DNA of 36,126 nucleotides from Lachnospiraceae bacterium (lineage in GTDB: Bacteria; Bacillota; Clostridia; Lachnospirales; Lachnospiraceae), in assembly GCA_024696825.1 (NCBI GenBank), contig JAILGL010000068.1:1-36126 (forward strand), in the 5' to 3' direction. Positions 1-9,300 of this stretch are shown piece after piece. The position numbers and the translations under genes are program-made. Position 1 is the stretch's first letter, and each line of letters starts with the position of its first letter. Below the pieces are notes generated by a model. The model made no database searches. It was not told the origin of the DNA and worked only from the letters and a program-made list of their open reading frames with translations.

Positions 1-136
1 TGGTTAGTCTGTTCCCACATCCAGCTTCCTTCAGATTCCACCTCACGATGGACACCCTTGCCTTCGGCTATATCCTTCCCACTACCGGGCGGATTCGGGA
101 CTTTAACCCGTTAGAAACGTGCGCCGCTAGGCGCAC
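1..136 (-). mobile_element. 5' end of a group II intron, truncated by the window edge
   Basis: Read on the minus strand, the sequence starting at 136 opens with GTGCGCC, the usual 5' boundary of bacterial group II introns. GTGCGCC pairs at once with GGCGCAC across a TAGC loop. It continues with a GGGTTAAAGTCCCG segment, GCCGAAGGCAAGG, GTGTCCATCGTGAGGTGGAA and TCTGAAGGAAGCTGG, all of which I recognise as domain I of bacterial group II introns. The rest, including any reverse transcriptase/maturase ORF and domains V-VI, would lie off the left edge. The boundary falls right after the T-tract of a Rho-independent terminator, the preferred target of class C introns. The plus-strand reading frame across this stretch is a shadow. 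The group II assignment is by recall of conserved RNA motifs and is fairly sure; the class is inference. Confidence 0.75.
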
Positions 137-142
137 AACAAT

Positions 143-177
143 AAAAAAATGCTACGGAAAAATTTTCCGTAGCATTT
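143..177 (-). terminator. Bidirectional intrinsic terminator after the anti-sigma kinase gene
   Basis: A perfect inverted repeat has arms 147-161 and 163-177 (core ATGCTACGGAAAA). On the minus strand it is followed by seven T residues. It ends the STAS/kinase transcript. A T-rich run also follows on the plus strand, so it could work both ways. The group II intron begins 7 bases beyond the T-tract. Confidence 0.9.
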
Positions 178-211
178 ATTTTTTTATTATTAAACTTATT
201 CCTTTAATGGG

Positions 212-619
212 CTATATCTTTTTCATAATAGTAAATATATTATATTTATCCTTATACTCGTAAGCTACCTCATCCATGTTTTTCTTAACAAGGAATATAC
301 CCAGACCACCTATCTTTCTTTCTTCTGCGGAAAGAGTAGTATCAGGATCTTCCTTATCCAACGGATTAAAAGGCATACCACTATCCTTAAATACGATTGT
401 ATAATTACGAAGCTCATTATCAAACTCTGTAGCTATAGTCGCGTTACCCTCTTCGGATCCATATGCATAATTACAAATATTTACAAAGATTTCTTCAAGA
501 CATAAATCAATCTGCATCTGTGCCTTCATTCCGCATTTATTAGCTTCAAGATCATCATCAACGAAATTCAGCACCTCATCAAGATTGTCAACAACAGCCT
601 TTAATTCCAATTCTCTCAT
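212..619 (-). CDS. Anti-sigma factor-type serine kinase (RsbW/SpoIIAB-like ATPase)
   Basis: This is a 135-residue stand-alone GHKL ATPase domain of the anti-sigma kinase type. It has an N box with EEIFVNICNYAYG (about residues 42-54), a G1 box DSGMPFNPL (about 79-87) and a G2 box GGLGIFLVKK (about 104-113). In this family the kinase binds a sigma factor or another partner and phosphorylates a serine of its STAS antagonist. The STAS gene lies 41 bases upstream, so the two form a partner-switching pair in one transcript that ends at the terminator at 143-177. No sigma factor or PP2C phosphatase is adjacent, so the regulated target is unknown. The length is normal for the family. Family assignment is firm; the pathway is not. 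Confidence 0.88.
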   Translation of the reverse strand: MRELELKAVVDNLDEVLNFVDDDLEANKCGMKAQMQIDLCLEEIFVNICNYAYGSEEGNATIATEFDNELRNYTIVFKDSGMPFNPLDKEDPDTTLSAEERKIGGLGIFLVKKNMDEVAYEYKDKYNIFTIMKKI

Positions 620-660
620 TGATCATTACCTTTCCTAATGATAATCCTATATATAAAGGA

Positions 661-957
661 TTACTCAACAGTAAGAATATCTGAAAAACCGGTTACCTCA
701 AATATCTCGACAATAGCCTCATTCGCATTCTTAATAACCATGCTACCCTGCTTATTCATCTTCTTCTGAGCAGTTAAAAGCACACGAAGTCCTGCACTGG
801 AAATATACTCTAAATCTGAAAAATCAAATGTAAGTGCTGTAACACCCTCTAATGATGCGTTAAGTTCTTCTTCAAGTTCTGGAGAAGTAGTAGTATCTAA
901 TCTACCTACAAGTCCCATAGTAAGATCTGTTCCGTTTAAATCTTTTTTAATCTCCAT
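661..957 (-). CDS. STAS-domain anti-sigma factor antagonist (RsbV/SpoIIAA-like)
   Basis: This 98-residue protein is a single STAS domain. It shows the family core in which a hydrophobic strand (TFDFSDL) precedes ISSAGLRVLL, whose serine is the usual phosphorylation site of the partner kinase. The ATG at 957 was chosen because AGGAGG lies 8-9 bases upstream. A longer in-frame start at 1014 would add 19 residues that do not match the fold and would overlap the promoter. In the family, the unphosphorylated antagonist sequesters the kinase and frees its target. The kinase gene follows directly, so regulation is probably through this pair acting together. The sensor and the phosphatase must be encoded elsewhere. 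Confidence 0.88.
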   Translation of the reverse strand: MEIKKDLNGTDLTMGLVGRLDTTTSPELEEELNASLEGVTALTFDFSDLEYISSAGLRVLLTAQKKMNKQGSMVIKNANEAIVEIFEVTGFSDILTVE

Positions 958-1000
958 TATAAAAAACCTCCTAAATTTATAATCTAAAACACTTGTATCT

Positions 1001-1030
1001 ATAATATCACACAAATAGGTATTAAGGCAA
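1001..1030 (-). promoter_or_regulatory. Likely promoter of the STAS/kinase pair
   Basis: The minus strand reads TTGCCT, an 18-bp spacer, then TATTAT. The -35 box is weak and lies just beyond the stop codon of the upstream gene. The position, 44 bases upstream of the STAS start, is suitable. Confidence 0.45.
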
Positions 1031-1039
1031 GTTTTAGTT

Positions 1040-3673
1040 CTATTTCTTATACTTTTTTACCTTCTTTTTCGCAGACCATTTGGAGAAATATTTCTTTCCT
1101 GATTTCTGCTTATAAACTCGAATTCTGACATAGTAAGTCTTGTTCTTTTTAAGCTTTTTAATGGTCTTCTTAGTCTTAGACTTCTTCTTAATGGTATATG
1201 TCTTTTTATTCTTAGTGAATTTCTTATTAGTAGCTATCTGAATCTGATAACCTGTGTATTTCTTCTTTTTCCACTTAAGAACAACTGATTTCTTCTTTCT
1301 CTTAATCTTAGTAAACTTAGTCTTAGGAACAGTTATAGTCTCAGGTGTTACTGACTGACCTGTTGGTACAACTGCTGACTCTGAAGGCGTTCCCGTCGCA
1401 CTTGGAGCAGTTGACTCAGATGGTGCTGCTGACTCACCTGGAGCTGCTGATTCACCTGGAGTTACTGTCTCACCTGGTGCTGCTGATTCACCTGGTGCTG
1501 ATGACTCACCTGGAGCTACTGACTCTGATGGAGCTACTGACTCTGATGGAACTACTGACTCTGATGGAACTACTGACTCTGATGGAACTGCTGATCCACT
1601 TGGAACAGCTGAACCTGTAGGCACTACTGATTCTCTCGGCTCATCTGTATCAGCAGGAGCTGACTTATTATGATTAGAATCTAATGCTTCAACATAATCC
1701 ATATTAGTCTGTAAATAATGTTCTCCAATTATAGTATCTACATTACCTGCTATAGAAAGTATGTGATATAGGGCTACTGTTGGATGCTTTAATAACACGC
1801 CATCATTGTAACCATACTCGTAACCCACAGCATAATACTTTTTATAAGCTTTTTCATATGCTGCAGTATAGGTATCTAGTGAAATGGTATCATCATAACT
1901 ATCCATATAATGAGCTCTATCCATTAACTCACCATCCGGCTTACCATCCGTCTTGCCGGCCTCATAGCCTGCATCATGACCAGCACTCTCACCTCTCTGG
2001 GCATCTGTATTACTACCAAAGCCTAATGTATAACCAAATTCATATCCCTTCTTATAAGCTTCAACCTCAATCTCTGTATCGTAGGTTCCATCTGCAACTG
2101 AATCATCATAGCTATATCTGTCTTCTAGCTCATAGCCCGCCTTAGCATCATTTTCACCTGCTATCTCTCCTGCTTCATCACCTTCCCAGTAAGAAGCATA
2201 TTCATCATAGGCAATTTCTTCACCGGACTGTCCTGAATCATCAGTCTCTTCTTCATCTTTACTATCAGGATCATAGGCTTCATCATAATAATCCACAGGT
2301 AAAATATAACTGTAATCAGAAACTCCGTCATGGTACTGCATATCCTTTACAAGCACAGGACCAAATACTCTTAAGAGAGGATATAAATCACTCTTTATAG
2401 TTTTAAATTCATCATTGGTAAATGGCTTAGTTTCACATGAATTGTAAGCCTCATCCAAATAACCCTCAATAGTATCTGAAACACTCATATAAACTTTGTC
2501 ATTATTATGATTGGTAATCATTCCAATAATACTAATCAGATTATATAAATCATCCTTAAGAAGAGGCAAAAGGTCATCGGAAAAGAAGCTTAGAAATGCA
2601 TCTCTTTCTGAAAATGATTTACTAAAATAAATAGTAAGTAAATCTGAAAGTGGCTTCTGACCATACTTTACATACTTTTCTCTGTCCACTTCATCAGTTA
2701 ATAACTGGAAGGTTTCATCCAAAAATTCCTTCTGACTTCTTTCTTCGTAATCATTCATAATATCGCCTGAACCCATAAGTCCAGCAAGGTTAAGCTCCTT
2801 TGTCATGATTACGTTATCAGCTTCATTAATTATCTCTTTTACACCACAATTGTGGAAGCCCCACTGCTTCATAAAAGCATATGGAATTAAATCATCCTCA
2901 TTTAAAACATTGTGGATGTTAGCATATTTTGTTTCCTCTATGGAAGCTGCAGGAGCCTCAAATGTATATACATAAAGGTCATCTGCTGTTATTCCAAATT
3001 CATCAGGATTCTCATTAATGTACTTACCTGCCAGGTCGCAGACAGCACCTGATCTGGAATAACCCGAAAGCCAAAGCTTAGCACCTGATAAACCATTAGA
3101 ATTCTCATAACCCTTGATTCTCTCTATAAGTACGTCAGCTGCATCTGTAAAGCCTTCTGCATCTCCACTTAAACCTGCAATGAAATTCTTGCCCCACTCA
3201 GTATTATAGTCAGAGCCTCGACCTGCTACAGCAACCACCTCTCCATAGGCAGTTTCCTTGTGAGCGATAACCATGCCAAGGGTTGCGTCATCATCATCGT
3301 AATCATAACAGGTAATGTCCTTATAACCCATTTTACCAAAAAGTGAAATAGCAAAAACAGGTTCACTTGCACTACTGGCAGCTAAGGTATTTGCCATAGA
3401 AATGGTGCGAAGATGCTGATTTTTTATGCTTCCTGCATTTTTAAAATAGTTATCATTATAATAAAATGTTCTTTCATCTACAGGAACTTCCTCGTCATAA
3501 CTCCTATAAAACTTAAAGGTTCCCGTAATGTCCTCTGTGCTCTCACCTTCTTTTTTTACAGAAGTTACAGAGCTTTTCTTAACACTTGCAAATGCATTAG
3601 ATGGCACAAGACCTATAACTAATGAAAGAGCTAAAGTGCCTGCAATCAAACCAAGTTTGTTTTTCTTCCTCAT
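1040..3673 (-). CDS. Secreted lipase-like alpha/beta hydrolase with GY-repeat region, PSES linker and Lys-rich FnIII-like C-terminus
   Basis: This is an 877-residue exported protein. The start at 3673 is preferred over the ATG at 3685 because GGAGG lies 5 bases before it. A signal peptide (MRKKNK, then a hydrophobic stretch ending near NAFASV) comes first. The catalytic region follows, with LWLSGYSRSGAVCDLAG near residue 205, the nucleophile-elbow signature of lipase-like hydrolases (G-x-S, then S-G in place of a plain G-x-S-x-G). Residues of about 500-640 are rich in GY and YxxG motifs. A linker of 6-residue VPSESV/APGESA repeats then leads to a C-terminal domain of about 100 residues with roughly one lysine in three and an FnIII-like pattern (VVLKWKKKKYTGYQIQI). 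Such basic tails may bind anionic wall polymers; that is inference. The substrate is unknown. The DUF975 gene lies 40 bases upstream and is probably co-transcribed. Confidence 0.75.
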   Translation of the reverse strand: MRKKNKLGLIAGTLALSLVIGLVPSNAFASVKKSSVTSVKKEGESTEDITGTFKFYRSYDEEVPVDERTFYYNDNYFKNAGSIKNQHLRTISMANTLAASSASEPVFAISLFGKMGYKDITCYDYDDDDATLGMVIAHKETAYGEVVAVAGRGSDYNTEWGKNFIAGLSGDAEGFTDAADVLIERIKGYENSNGLSGAKLWLSGYSRSGAVCDLAGKYINENPDEFGITADDLYVYTFEAPAASIEETKYANIHNVLNEDDLIPYAFMKQWGFHNCGVKEIINEADNVIMTKELNLAGLMGSGDIMNDYEERSQKEFLDETFQLLTDEVDREKYVKYGQKPLSDLLTIYFSKSFSERDAFLSFFSDDLLPLLKDDLYNLISIIGMITNHNNDKVYMSVSDTIEGYLDEAYNSCETKPFTNDEFKTIKSDLYPLLRVFGPVLVKDMQYHDGVSDYSYILPVDYYDEAYDPDSKDEEETDDSGQSGEEIAYDEYASYWEGDEAGEIAGENDAKAGYELEDRYSYDDSVADGTYDTEIEVEAYKKGYEFGYTLGFGSNTDAQRGESAGHDAGYEAGKTDGKPDGELMDRAHYMDSYDDTISLDTYTAAYEKAYKKYYAVGYEYGYNDGVLLKHPTVALYHILSIAGNVDTIIGEHYLQTNMDYVEALDSNHNKSAPADTDEPRESVVPTGSAVPSGSAVPSESVVPSESVVPSESVAPSESVAPGESSAPGESAAPGETVTPGESAAPGESAAPSESTAPSATGTPSESAVVPTGQSVTPETITVPKTKFTKIKRKKKSVVLKWKKKKYTGYQIQIATNKKFTKNKKTYTIKKKSKTKKTIKKLKKNKTYYVRIRVYKQKSGKKYFSKWSAKKKVKKYKK
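1380..1640 (-). repeat. In-gene 18-bp repeats encoding the PSES/PGES linker
   Basis: Roughly a dozen imperfect 18-bp units encode six-residue repeats of the VPSESV or APGESA type. They form an extended acidic Ser/Pro linker between the hydrolase part and the basic C-terminal domain. Near-identical adjacent units suggest that copy number can vary by slippage or recombination. Confidence 0.75.
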
Positions 3674-3713
3674 AAAATCCTCCATTCTTCAATTGTAAGG
3701 AGTAGCTTAAGTG

Positions 3714-5237
3714 TTATACTGAAGTATTGTCTGAATCTCCGTAATTATCACTACCCTTAATGGTATAATCATCAACAGCACTGCTAGTACTGCTATAATC
3801 ACTTGTATAATCTGATGTATCAGTAAGATCAGATACAGTTGATTTTACTGCAGAATCAGTAGAACCTGGTGTTGCAGAAAAATCAGTGCTTCCCATGGAA
3901 GATGTATCTACCGGTGTCTCAGGCATGCTTGGTGTCTCTGGCATGCTTGGTGTAACCGGGGTAACCGGTGTTGCAGAGAATCCTGTATTAGGTGCCTGAT
4001 TAAACTGATTGTTCATAGGTGTCTGATTTGGTGCCTGATTAAACTGGTTATTCATCTGGCCCTGATTTGGTACCTGATTAAACTGGTTATTCATCTGGCC
4101 CTGATTTGGTGCCTGTCCAAACTGGTTGTTCATCTGTCCATACTGGTTGTTCATCTGGCCATACTGATTGTTCATCTGGCCCTGTCCTGGTGCGCCGTAT
4201 GAGTTATTCATCTGGCCGTAACCGCCCATAGGTGGTACTCCCGGACCTGGTGCTGGTGTAGGTGGAACATATGCCATTCCGCCTCTATCACGAAGTGCAT
4301 CGAAAAGAAATGCATCTGTAAGACTCTTATATGGTGTTACATAGAAAATTGCAAGAATACCACATGTTAAGATTGAAAGAATTGACCATCCGATAAATGA
4401 AAGATCAAGAATAAATGCATTCATCTTCTCGCCATCCATCATCATCTTAGATCTTGCAAATGCTTCCTCACGTGAAACACTAGGATCATTAGCTAAAATA
4501 TATGGAATCATACGATATTCATAAGCCTTAACAATACCTGGGATTAAGAATAAAAGTGACCAAAGTCCAACAAACAAATTCATCATAAACATTGTTAAAA
4601 CAGTATTTTTATAATATCCATTTTTAAATGGCTGAACAACCTCACCTATCTGAGTTTCAGAATATATTTCCTTACTATAGAAACCTTTACATCCAACTGA
4701 AAGTGGATAAACTAAAAATACAGAAAATACCATTCCTATTACAAAAGCTACTAAGAAAATGATAATTACTACGCCAATAGCTACTCCAGCCAGTGCGTTA
4801 ACGGCTCTGGTATTATTTCTAGGACTATAGTTGTTATAAGTCATAGGCTTAGTAATAACAGGTTTTTCTTCTGTTTCATAGATTACCTCTGCCTCTTTAA
4901 CAACTGCAGGCTGAAGTGATGCAGGCTCTGCGACAGAAACTGTCTCTGGCTCAATGTCATTTTTCGCATCAGGTTTAACCAAGCTTCTCAATCCATCCAG
5001 ATCCAAATCATATATATCATCGTCATCATCATAATCATAAGTTCTATAATTACGATAGTTGTTAGTTTTATTCTTATTTTTTATAAGATCAGATATGCTG
5101 TTACTAACTCTTCCGGCTCCGCCACCGCCGCCACCGGATAAAGCTGCAAGAATCAAACCAACAACTACACAACGCCAATATGAATTCTTAAGAACCAATT
5201 TAGCATTTTCCTTTAATTGAGAAATAGACCAATTCAT
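3714..5237 (-). CDS. DUF975 family membrane protein with Gln/Asn-rich C-terminal repeats
   Basis: This is a 507-residue multi-pass membrane protein. It opens with MNWSISQLKENAKLVLKNSYW, the N-terminal pattern of the DUF975 family, then a first membrane segment and a glycine run. A cytoplasmic or external loop of about 100 residues follows, with a YDYDDDDD stretch. Several membrane segments come next, including SVFLVYPLSVGCKGFY and LFLIPGIVKAYEYRMIPYILA, also family-typical. The last 180 residues are low complexity: a Pro/Gly stretch, then at least eight GQMNNQFNQAPNQ-like repeats and a Ser/Thr/Asp tail. The family's function is unknown. GGAGG lies 6 bases before the ATG. The C-terminal repeats and the acidic loop are both unusual additions to the basic domain. 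Confidence 0.8.
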   Translation of the reverse strand: MNWSISQLKENAKLVLKNSYWRCVVVGLILAALSGGGGGGAGRVSNSISDLIKNKNKTNNYRNYRTYDYDDDDDIYDLDLDGLRSLVKPDAKNDIEPETVSVAEPASLQPAVVKEAEVIYETEEKPVITKPMTYNNYSPRNNTRAVNALAGVAIGVVIIIFLVAFVIGMVFSVFLVYPLSVGCKGFYSKEIYSETQIGEVVQPFKNGYYKNTVLTMFMMNLFVGLWSLLFLIPGIVKAYEYRMIPYILANDPSVSREEAFARSKMMMDGEKMNAFILDLSFIGWSILSILTCGILAIFYVTPYKSLTDAFLFDALRDRGGMAYVPPTPAPGPGVPPMGGYGQMNNSYGAPGQGQMNNQYGQMNNQYGQMNNQFGQAPNQGQMNNQFNQVPNQGQMNNQFNQAPNQTPMNNQFNQAPNTGFSATPVTPVTPSMPETPSMPETPVDTSSMGSTDFSATPGSTDSAVKSTVSDLTDTSDYTSDYSSTSSAVDDYTIKGSDNYGDSDNTSV

Positions 5238-5316
5238 AAAACTACCTCCATTAATTCTTTTTCATAATAATTTTAATTGTTTTCCAATTAACAGTACTTT
5301 AATTATAATTTAATAA

Positions 5317-5354
5317 GGGGTTATAGTCAATCATTTGATTATAACCCCCCTTGT
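5317..5354 (-). terminator. Probable bidirectional terminator behind the MscS gene
   Basis: A long inverted repeat has arms AAGGGGTTATA and TATAACCCC(C)CTT around a short AT-rich centre that also pairs (TCAATCATTTGA). The T-run after the stem is short on the minus strand, so efficiency is uncertain. It lies between the MscS stop and the DUF975 start and probably separates the two transcripts. Confidence 0.6.
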
Positions 5355-5422
5355 AAAATCGTGCTATTTAATTAAACTTATTCACTGCCCCTCTTAATTA
5401 AAATTATTCACTAATATCCTAA

Positions 5423-6274
5423 TTAAGATTCCTGGTCCTTCATAAGTACATTTACATAGTCATATGGAATCTCGATATTATTATTCTTAAGGGCTTCCTT
5501 AACCCTTGTGTTAATATCATTTTTAACCACCTCAGTAGGTGAATCAGGTGTAAAATATACTGTTGTGGACATGCAAAGACTACTTGCCTCATAGGAAAGG
5601 AAATACACAGGTGAATATTCCTTCGGTGCATTTTCATCCTCAGTAGGCTTCTCAATGCTGTATTCACTGGACTTTACAGCATCCTGAATAACCTTCGCCG
5701 CAAGCTTTATATCAGTGCTATAATCCACATGAAACTTAAGATTCACAGAGCGAATGTCAGGGCTGTAACTCATATTTTTAATGGCCATGGCATTTATCTT
5801 ACTATTTGGAATTATAAGATCAATGGTATCAATAGTCCTAATTACCACGTGTCTCACAGTTATATCCTTAACAACTCCTGCAACATCATTCTCCAGCTCG
5901 ATTCTGTCGCCAATATCAAATGGCTTGTTAGTACTTATCATAAAGCCACAGATGAGATCCGCGATAACCGGCTGCGCCGCAATACCTGCTATAGCACCGA
6001 TAATGGCAGTTCCCTGAAAGAGAAGCTTTCCAAATGGAGCGGTAAAATGTGTATCCGCAATCACGCCCATAACAGCAAATGCAACAATTGCAATCTTCAA
6101 GGTATGCTCAGTAAATCGCATATAAATATTAGTATCCGAATGCAGATACTTTCTAAATACCATCTTTCCTATAGTAAGAATAATAATTACTATAAGGGCT
6201 GTAATTGCTGCAGTCATAATAAAATCCACAAAATTTTTAAATGGACCTGAATTAATTATTGATTCTAAAGTCAT
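5423..6274 (-). CDS. Small-conductance mechanosensitive channel (MscS family)
   Basis: This is a 283-residue MscS-type channel. Three membrane segments lie at about residues 15-38, 57-75 and 85-112. The third holds the Gly/Ala-rich pore helix (GAIAGIAAQPVIADLICGF). It is followed by the beta domain signature KPFDIGDRIELENDVAGVV and IPNSKI, then the C-terminal vestibule domain. These channels open on membrane tension to release solutes during osmotic downshock. AAAGGA precedes the ATG at normal spacing. The gene starts 44 bases after the RND exporter stop, so it is probably the last gene of that transcript. The pairing with an exporter may be accidental. Confidence 0.9.
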   Translation of the reverse strand: MTLESIINSGPFKNFVDFIMTAAITALIVIIILTIGKMVFRKYLHSDTNIYMRFTEHTLKIAIVAFAVMGVIADTHFTAPFGKLLFQGTAIIGAIAGIAAQPVIADLICGFMISTNKPFDIGDRIELENDVAGVVKDITVRHVVIRTIDTIDLIIPNSKINAMAIKNMSYSPDIRSVNLKFHVDYSTDIKLAAKVIQDAVKSSEYSIEKPTEDENAPKEYSPVYFLSYEASSLCMSTTVYFTPDSPTEVVKNDINTRVKEALKNNNIEIPYDYVNVLMKDQES

Positions 6275-6318
6275 ATTGAAAATCCTTTCTTGGTAAATGA
6301 AAATTGATGCTTAAACTC

Positions 6319-9300
6319 TTACTCCATCACGCCATCGTTACCTTCGAAGCCTTCGCTTCCGGCACTTTCACCGCCTGCGAATTCATCGCCACCCTCAAAG
6401 CCTACGTTTTCTGACACTTCTTCGCCTTCACGTGCGTTTAAGGTGTCTTCGTCTCCAAGGTCTACGGCCTTCATTTCCTTCTTTCTGTAGAAGATGTCGT
6501 AGAGTACTGGAACGATGAAGAGAGTCATGAGAGTTGCATAGGTAAGACCGCCGATAACGACGATTGCCATACCATGGCCCATCTCTGAACCCTGGCCCTT
6601 GCTAAATGCCATGACAGTCATACCAAGGACTGTTGTAAGAGCTGTCATAAGGATAGGTCTCATACGGGTTTTACCAGTTTCCACGAGAGCCTCTCTCTTC
6701 TCCATGCCGCCTATTCTAAGCTGGTTCGCATAATCGATAAATACGATACCGTTGTTTACGACTACACCCATAAGGATTAAGAATCCCATAAGAGAAAGCA
6801 TTGACAGGAATTCACCTGAAATCATCAGCGCTATAAATCCACCGGTAAATGCAAGTGGTATGGTGAACATTACTATAAATGGTGAAAGGAAGTTCTGGAA
6901 CTGACCTACCATAATTAAGTAAATAAGGATTAATGCGACAAGCATCATAAGAAGCATGTTCTTAATCATCTTGTCTGTACTTTCATTTTCACCACCGAGC
7001 TTAACCTTATAGCCCTTTCCTGTCTTAATTTTATTAATCTTTGGCTCAAGCTTTCTTGTAAGAAGCTCATTATTTTCGCCATCCTTAACCTCTGCTGATA
7101 CATTCATTACCTTAGTACCATTTTTATGTGAGATAGAAGCCACACTGTCTTCAATGCTGTAGGAAGCAATCTTACCAAGCTTAACCTTCTTCTCCTCCTG
7201 AGTTCCATCATCCTTTGTCTTAGTATATGGAATCTCGTAATCAAGAAGCTTTTTAAGCTCTAACTGCTCAACCTCATTATTGACATTAACCTTTAAAATA
7301 TCGCCATCAACATTTATGGTTGTGGCCTGCTTTTCGGTAGTAAGCTTGCCTGCTATTTCCTGACAAATCTGAGCTACTGTAAGTCCCTTTCTCATAGCCT
7401 TATCCTTGTCTATGTCAAGGATAACCTCCTTATCAGCACCCTCCTGTCCGTTAGAAATATTTTCATAACCGCCATTCTTTTTAACGGTATTCATAACCTC
7501 TTCAGAAAGTCTAAGAAGTTCTTTATCATCATCACCGGTTATCTCAACTGAAAGTCCTGAACCAAGCATAGAGCCTGAATCCATACTACTTTCAGAAACC
7601 TCTACATTTTTGAAATCCTCTTTACTTAGGATTTTCTCAATCTTCTTGGCAATCTCTTTATTTTTGTGAGAATATTTTTCTTCAAGAAGAAGCATTATCT
7701 GGTAATTCTTATTAGAGGTATTACCAAAGCCAAGTGAGGAAGCCTGTACGGAACCAACCTTCTCAACACCCTTTATCTTTCCTATTTCCTTAGAAGCCGC
7801 ATCGATAATCTCGATGTCCTCTGCCATATCAGTTTCAGGGTTAGCATCAATAGATGCTGAAAGCTGTGTACTTCCCATCTCAGGAATCATAACTATACCG
7901 GTTGTAAATACCTTAACTGCACACATTAAAAGAAGTGCAACTGATATAAGAATTGGAACCCATTTCTTACCAAGGCAGAATCTTAAAACCTTGTCATATC
8001 CATTTAAAACTGCATCAAACCAGCGATGCTCTTTATTAATATTTTTCTTAAGAAGTGTCGAACCAAGTGCAGGTACAACTGTAAGTGCCACCGCAAGTGA
8101 AGCCACAAGGCTGTAGGTAATGGTAAGACACATATCCTGAATAATCTGTCTGGTAAGTCCGTCCGTAAATACGATTGGAAGGAATACGCAGATAGTTGTA
8201 AGAGTTGAAGCAAATATAGCTCCTGCAACCTGATTAGCACCCATTACGGCAGCTCTCGCCGCGCCTATTCCCTTGGCCCTCAGTCGGTAAATGTTTTCTA
8301 TAACCACGACTGAGTTATCTACCAGCATTCCTATACCCAGAGCCAGTCCAGACAGTGAGATAATGTTCATGGTAATGTCTGTAAAGTACATAAGAAGTAT
8401 TGCAAACAGTACACTGAGCGGAATGGCAAATGCAACTACCGCCGTAGGTCTTATATCCTTTAGGAAGAAGAACAGTACTATAATTGCAAACAGGGCACCC
8501 CAAAGAAGGTTTGAGAATATAGATTTAATAATAATCTTAATATATTCTCCCTGATCCATAAGGTTAGTAAAATGCAACTTAGAGTTCTTCTTATCAAGTT
8601 CATTTATCTTAGCATTTACTGCCTTTGAAACTGATGAAGTTCCTGCTGAACTTGACTTGTAAACAGCAAGTACAACTGCATCATTGCCATTTACCTTAGC
8701 ATATACTTCATCTGAGTTATTTATAATTACAATGTCTGCAACATCCTTAAGTCTTATGTCGCCGACCTTTTTAATCTTAGTAAGAAGAGTATTTGCAATG
8801 TCTTTTTCTGTCTTCTCGGACTCATCTATCTTTAAGAGGTACTGAGTTTTGTCGTCATTAATGTAACCTGCAGGCATAGAGAAGTTCTGAGCTGTAAGAA
8901 TTCCTGAAAGTGTCTCAAGTGTAAGAAGCTTATCAAGATTAGCATTATCAAGTGCTGCTTCCTTACTGTTTTCAAAGGATTTCTTAGCATTTTTAATTTC
9001 CTGCTTGGAGCTCTTTAAGCTTCCTTCTCCAGAAGTAATTCCAGCCTGTCCGGAACCAAATGCTATGGAGGCTGTCATCTTACCCTTCTCAACCTCTTCA
9101 TAGTTGTCAGTGGCCTTATCTATCTGCTCGCTAACCATTTCAAGAGCCTTCTTGGCAGCTATTTTCTGAACCTTAAGAGTCGCAAGTGCAGACTTGACCT
9201 CAGGAAGTCTCTTCTTTACGATGTTATACATTTTCTGAAGATTTTTCTTAGTCATCTGCTTAGCTGCTTTTTTCTGTCCCTGCTGCTCTAAAATTTTCTT

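Noticed and set aside
48-263. Small plus-strand protein at the left edge
   Set aside because: It crosses the group II intron end and the terminator, so it is a shadow frame.
1345-2145. Plus-strand frames over the lipase-like gene
   Set aside because: They are antisense shadows of the PSES repeats and GY region and have no ribosome binding site.
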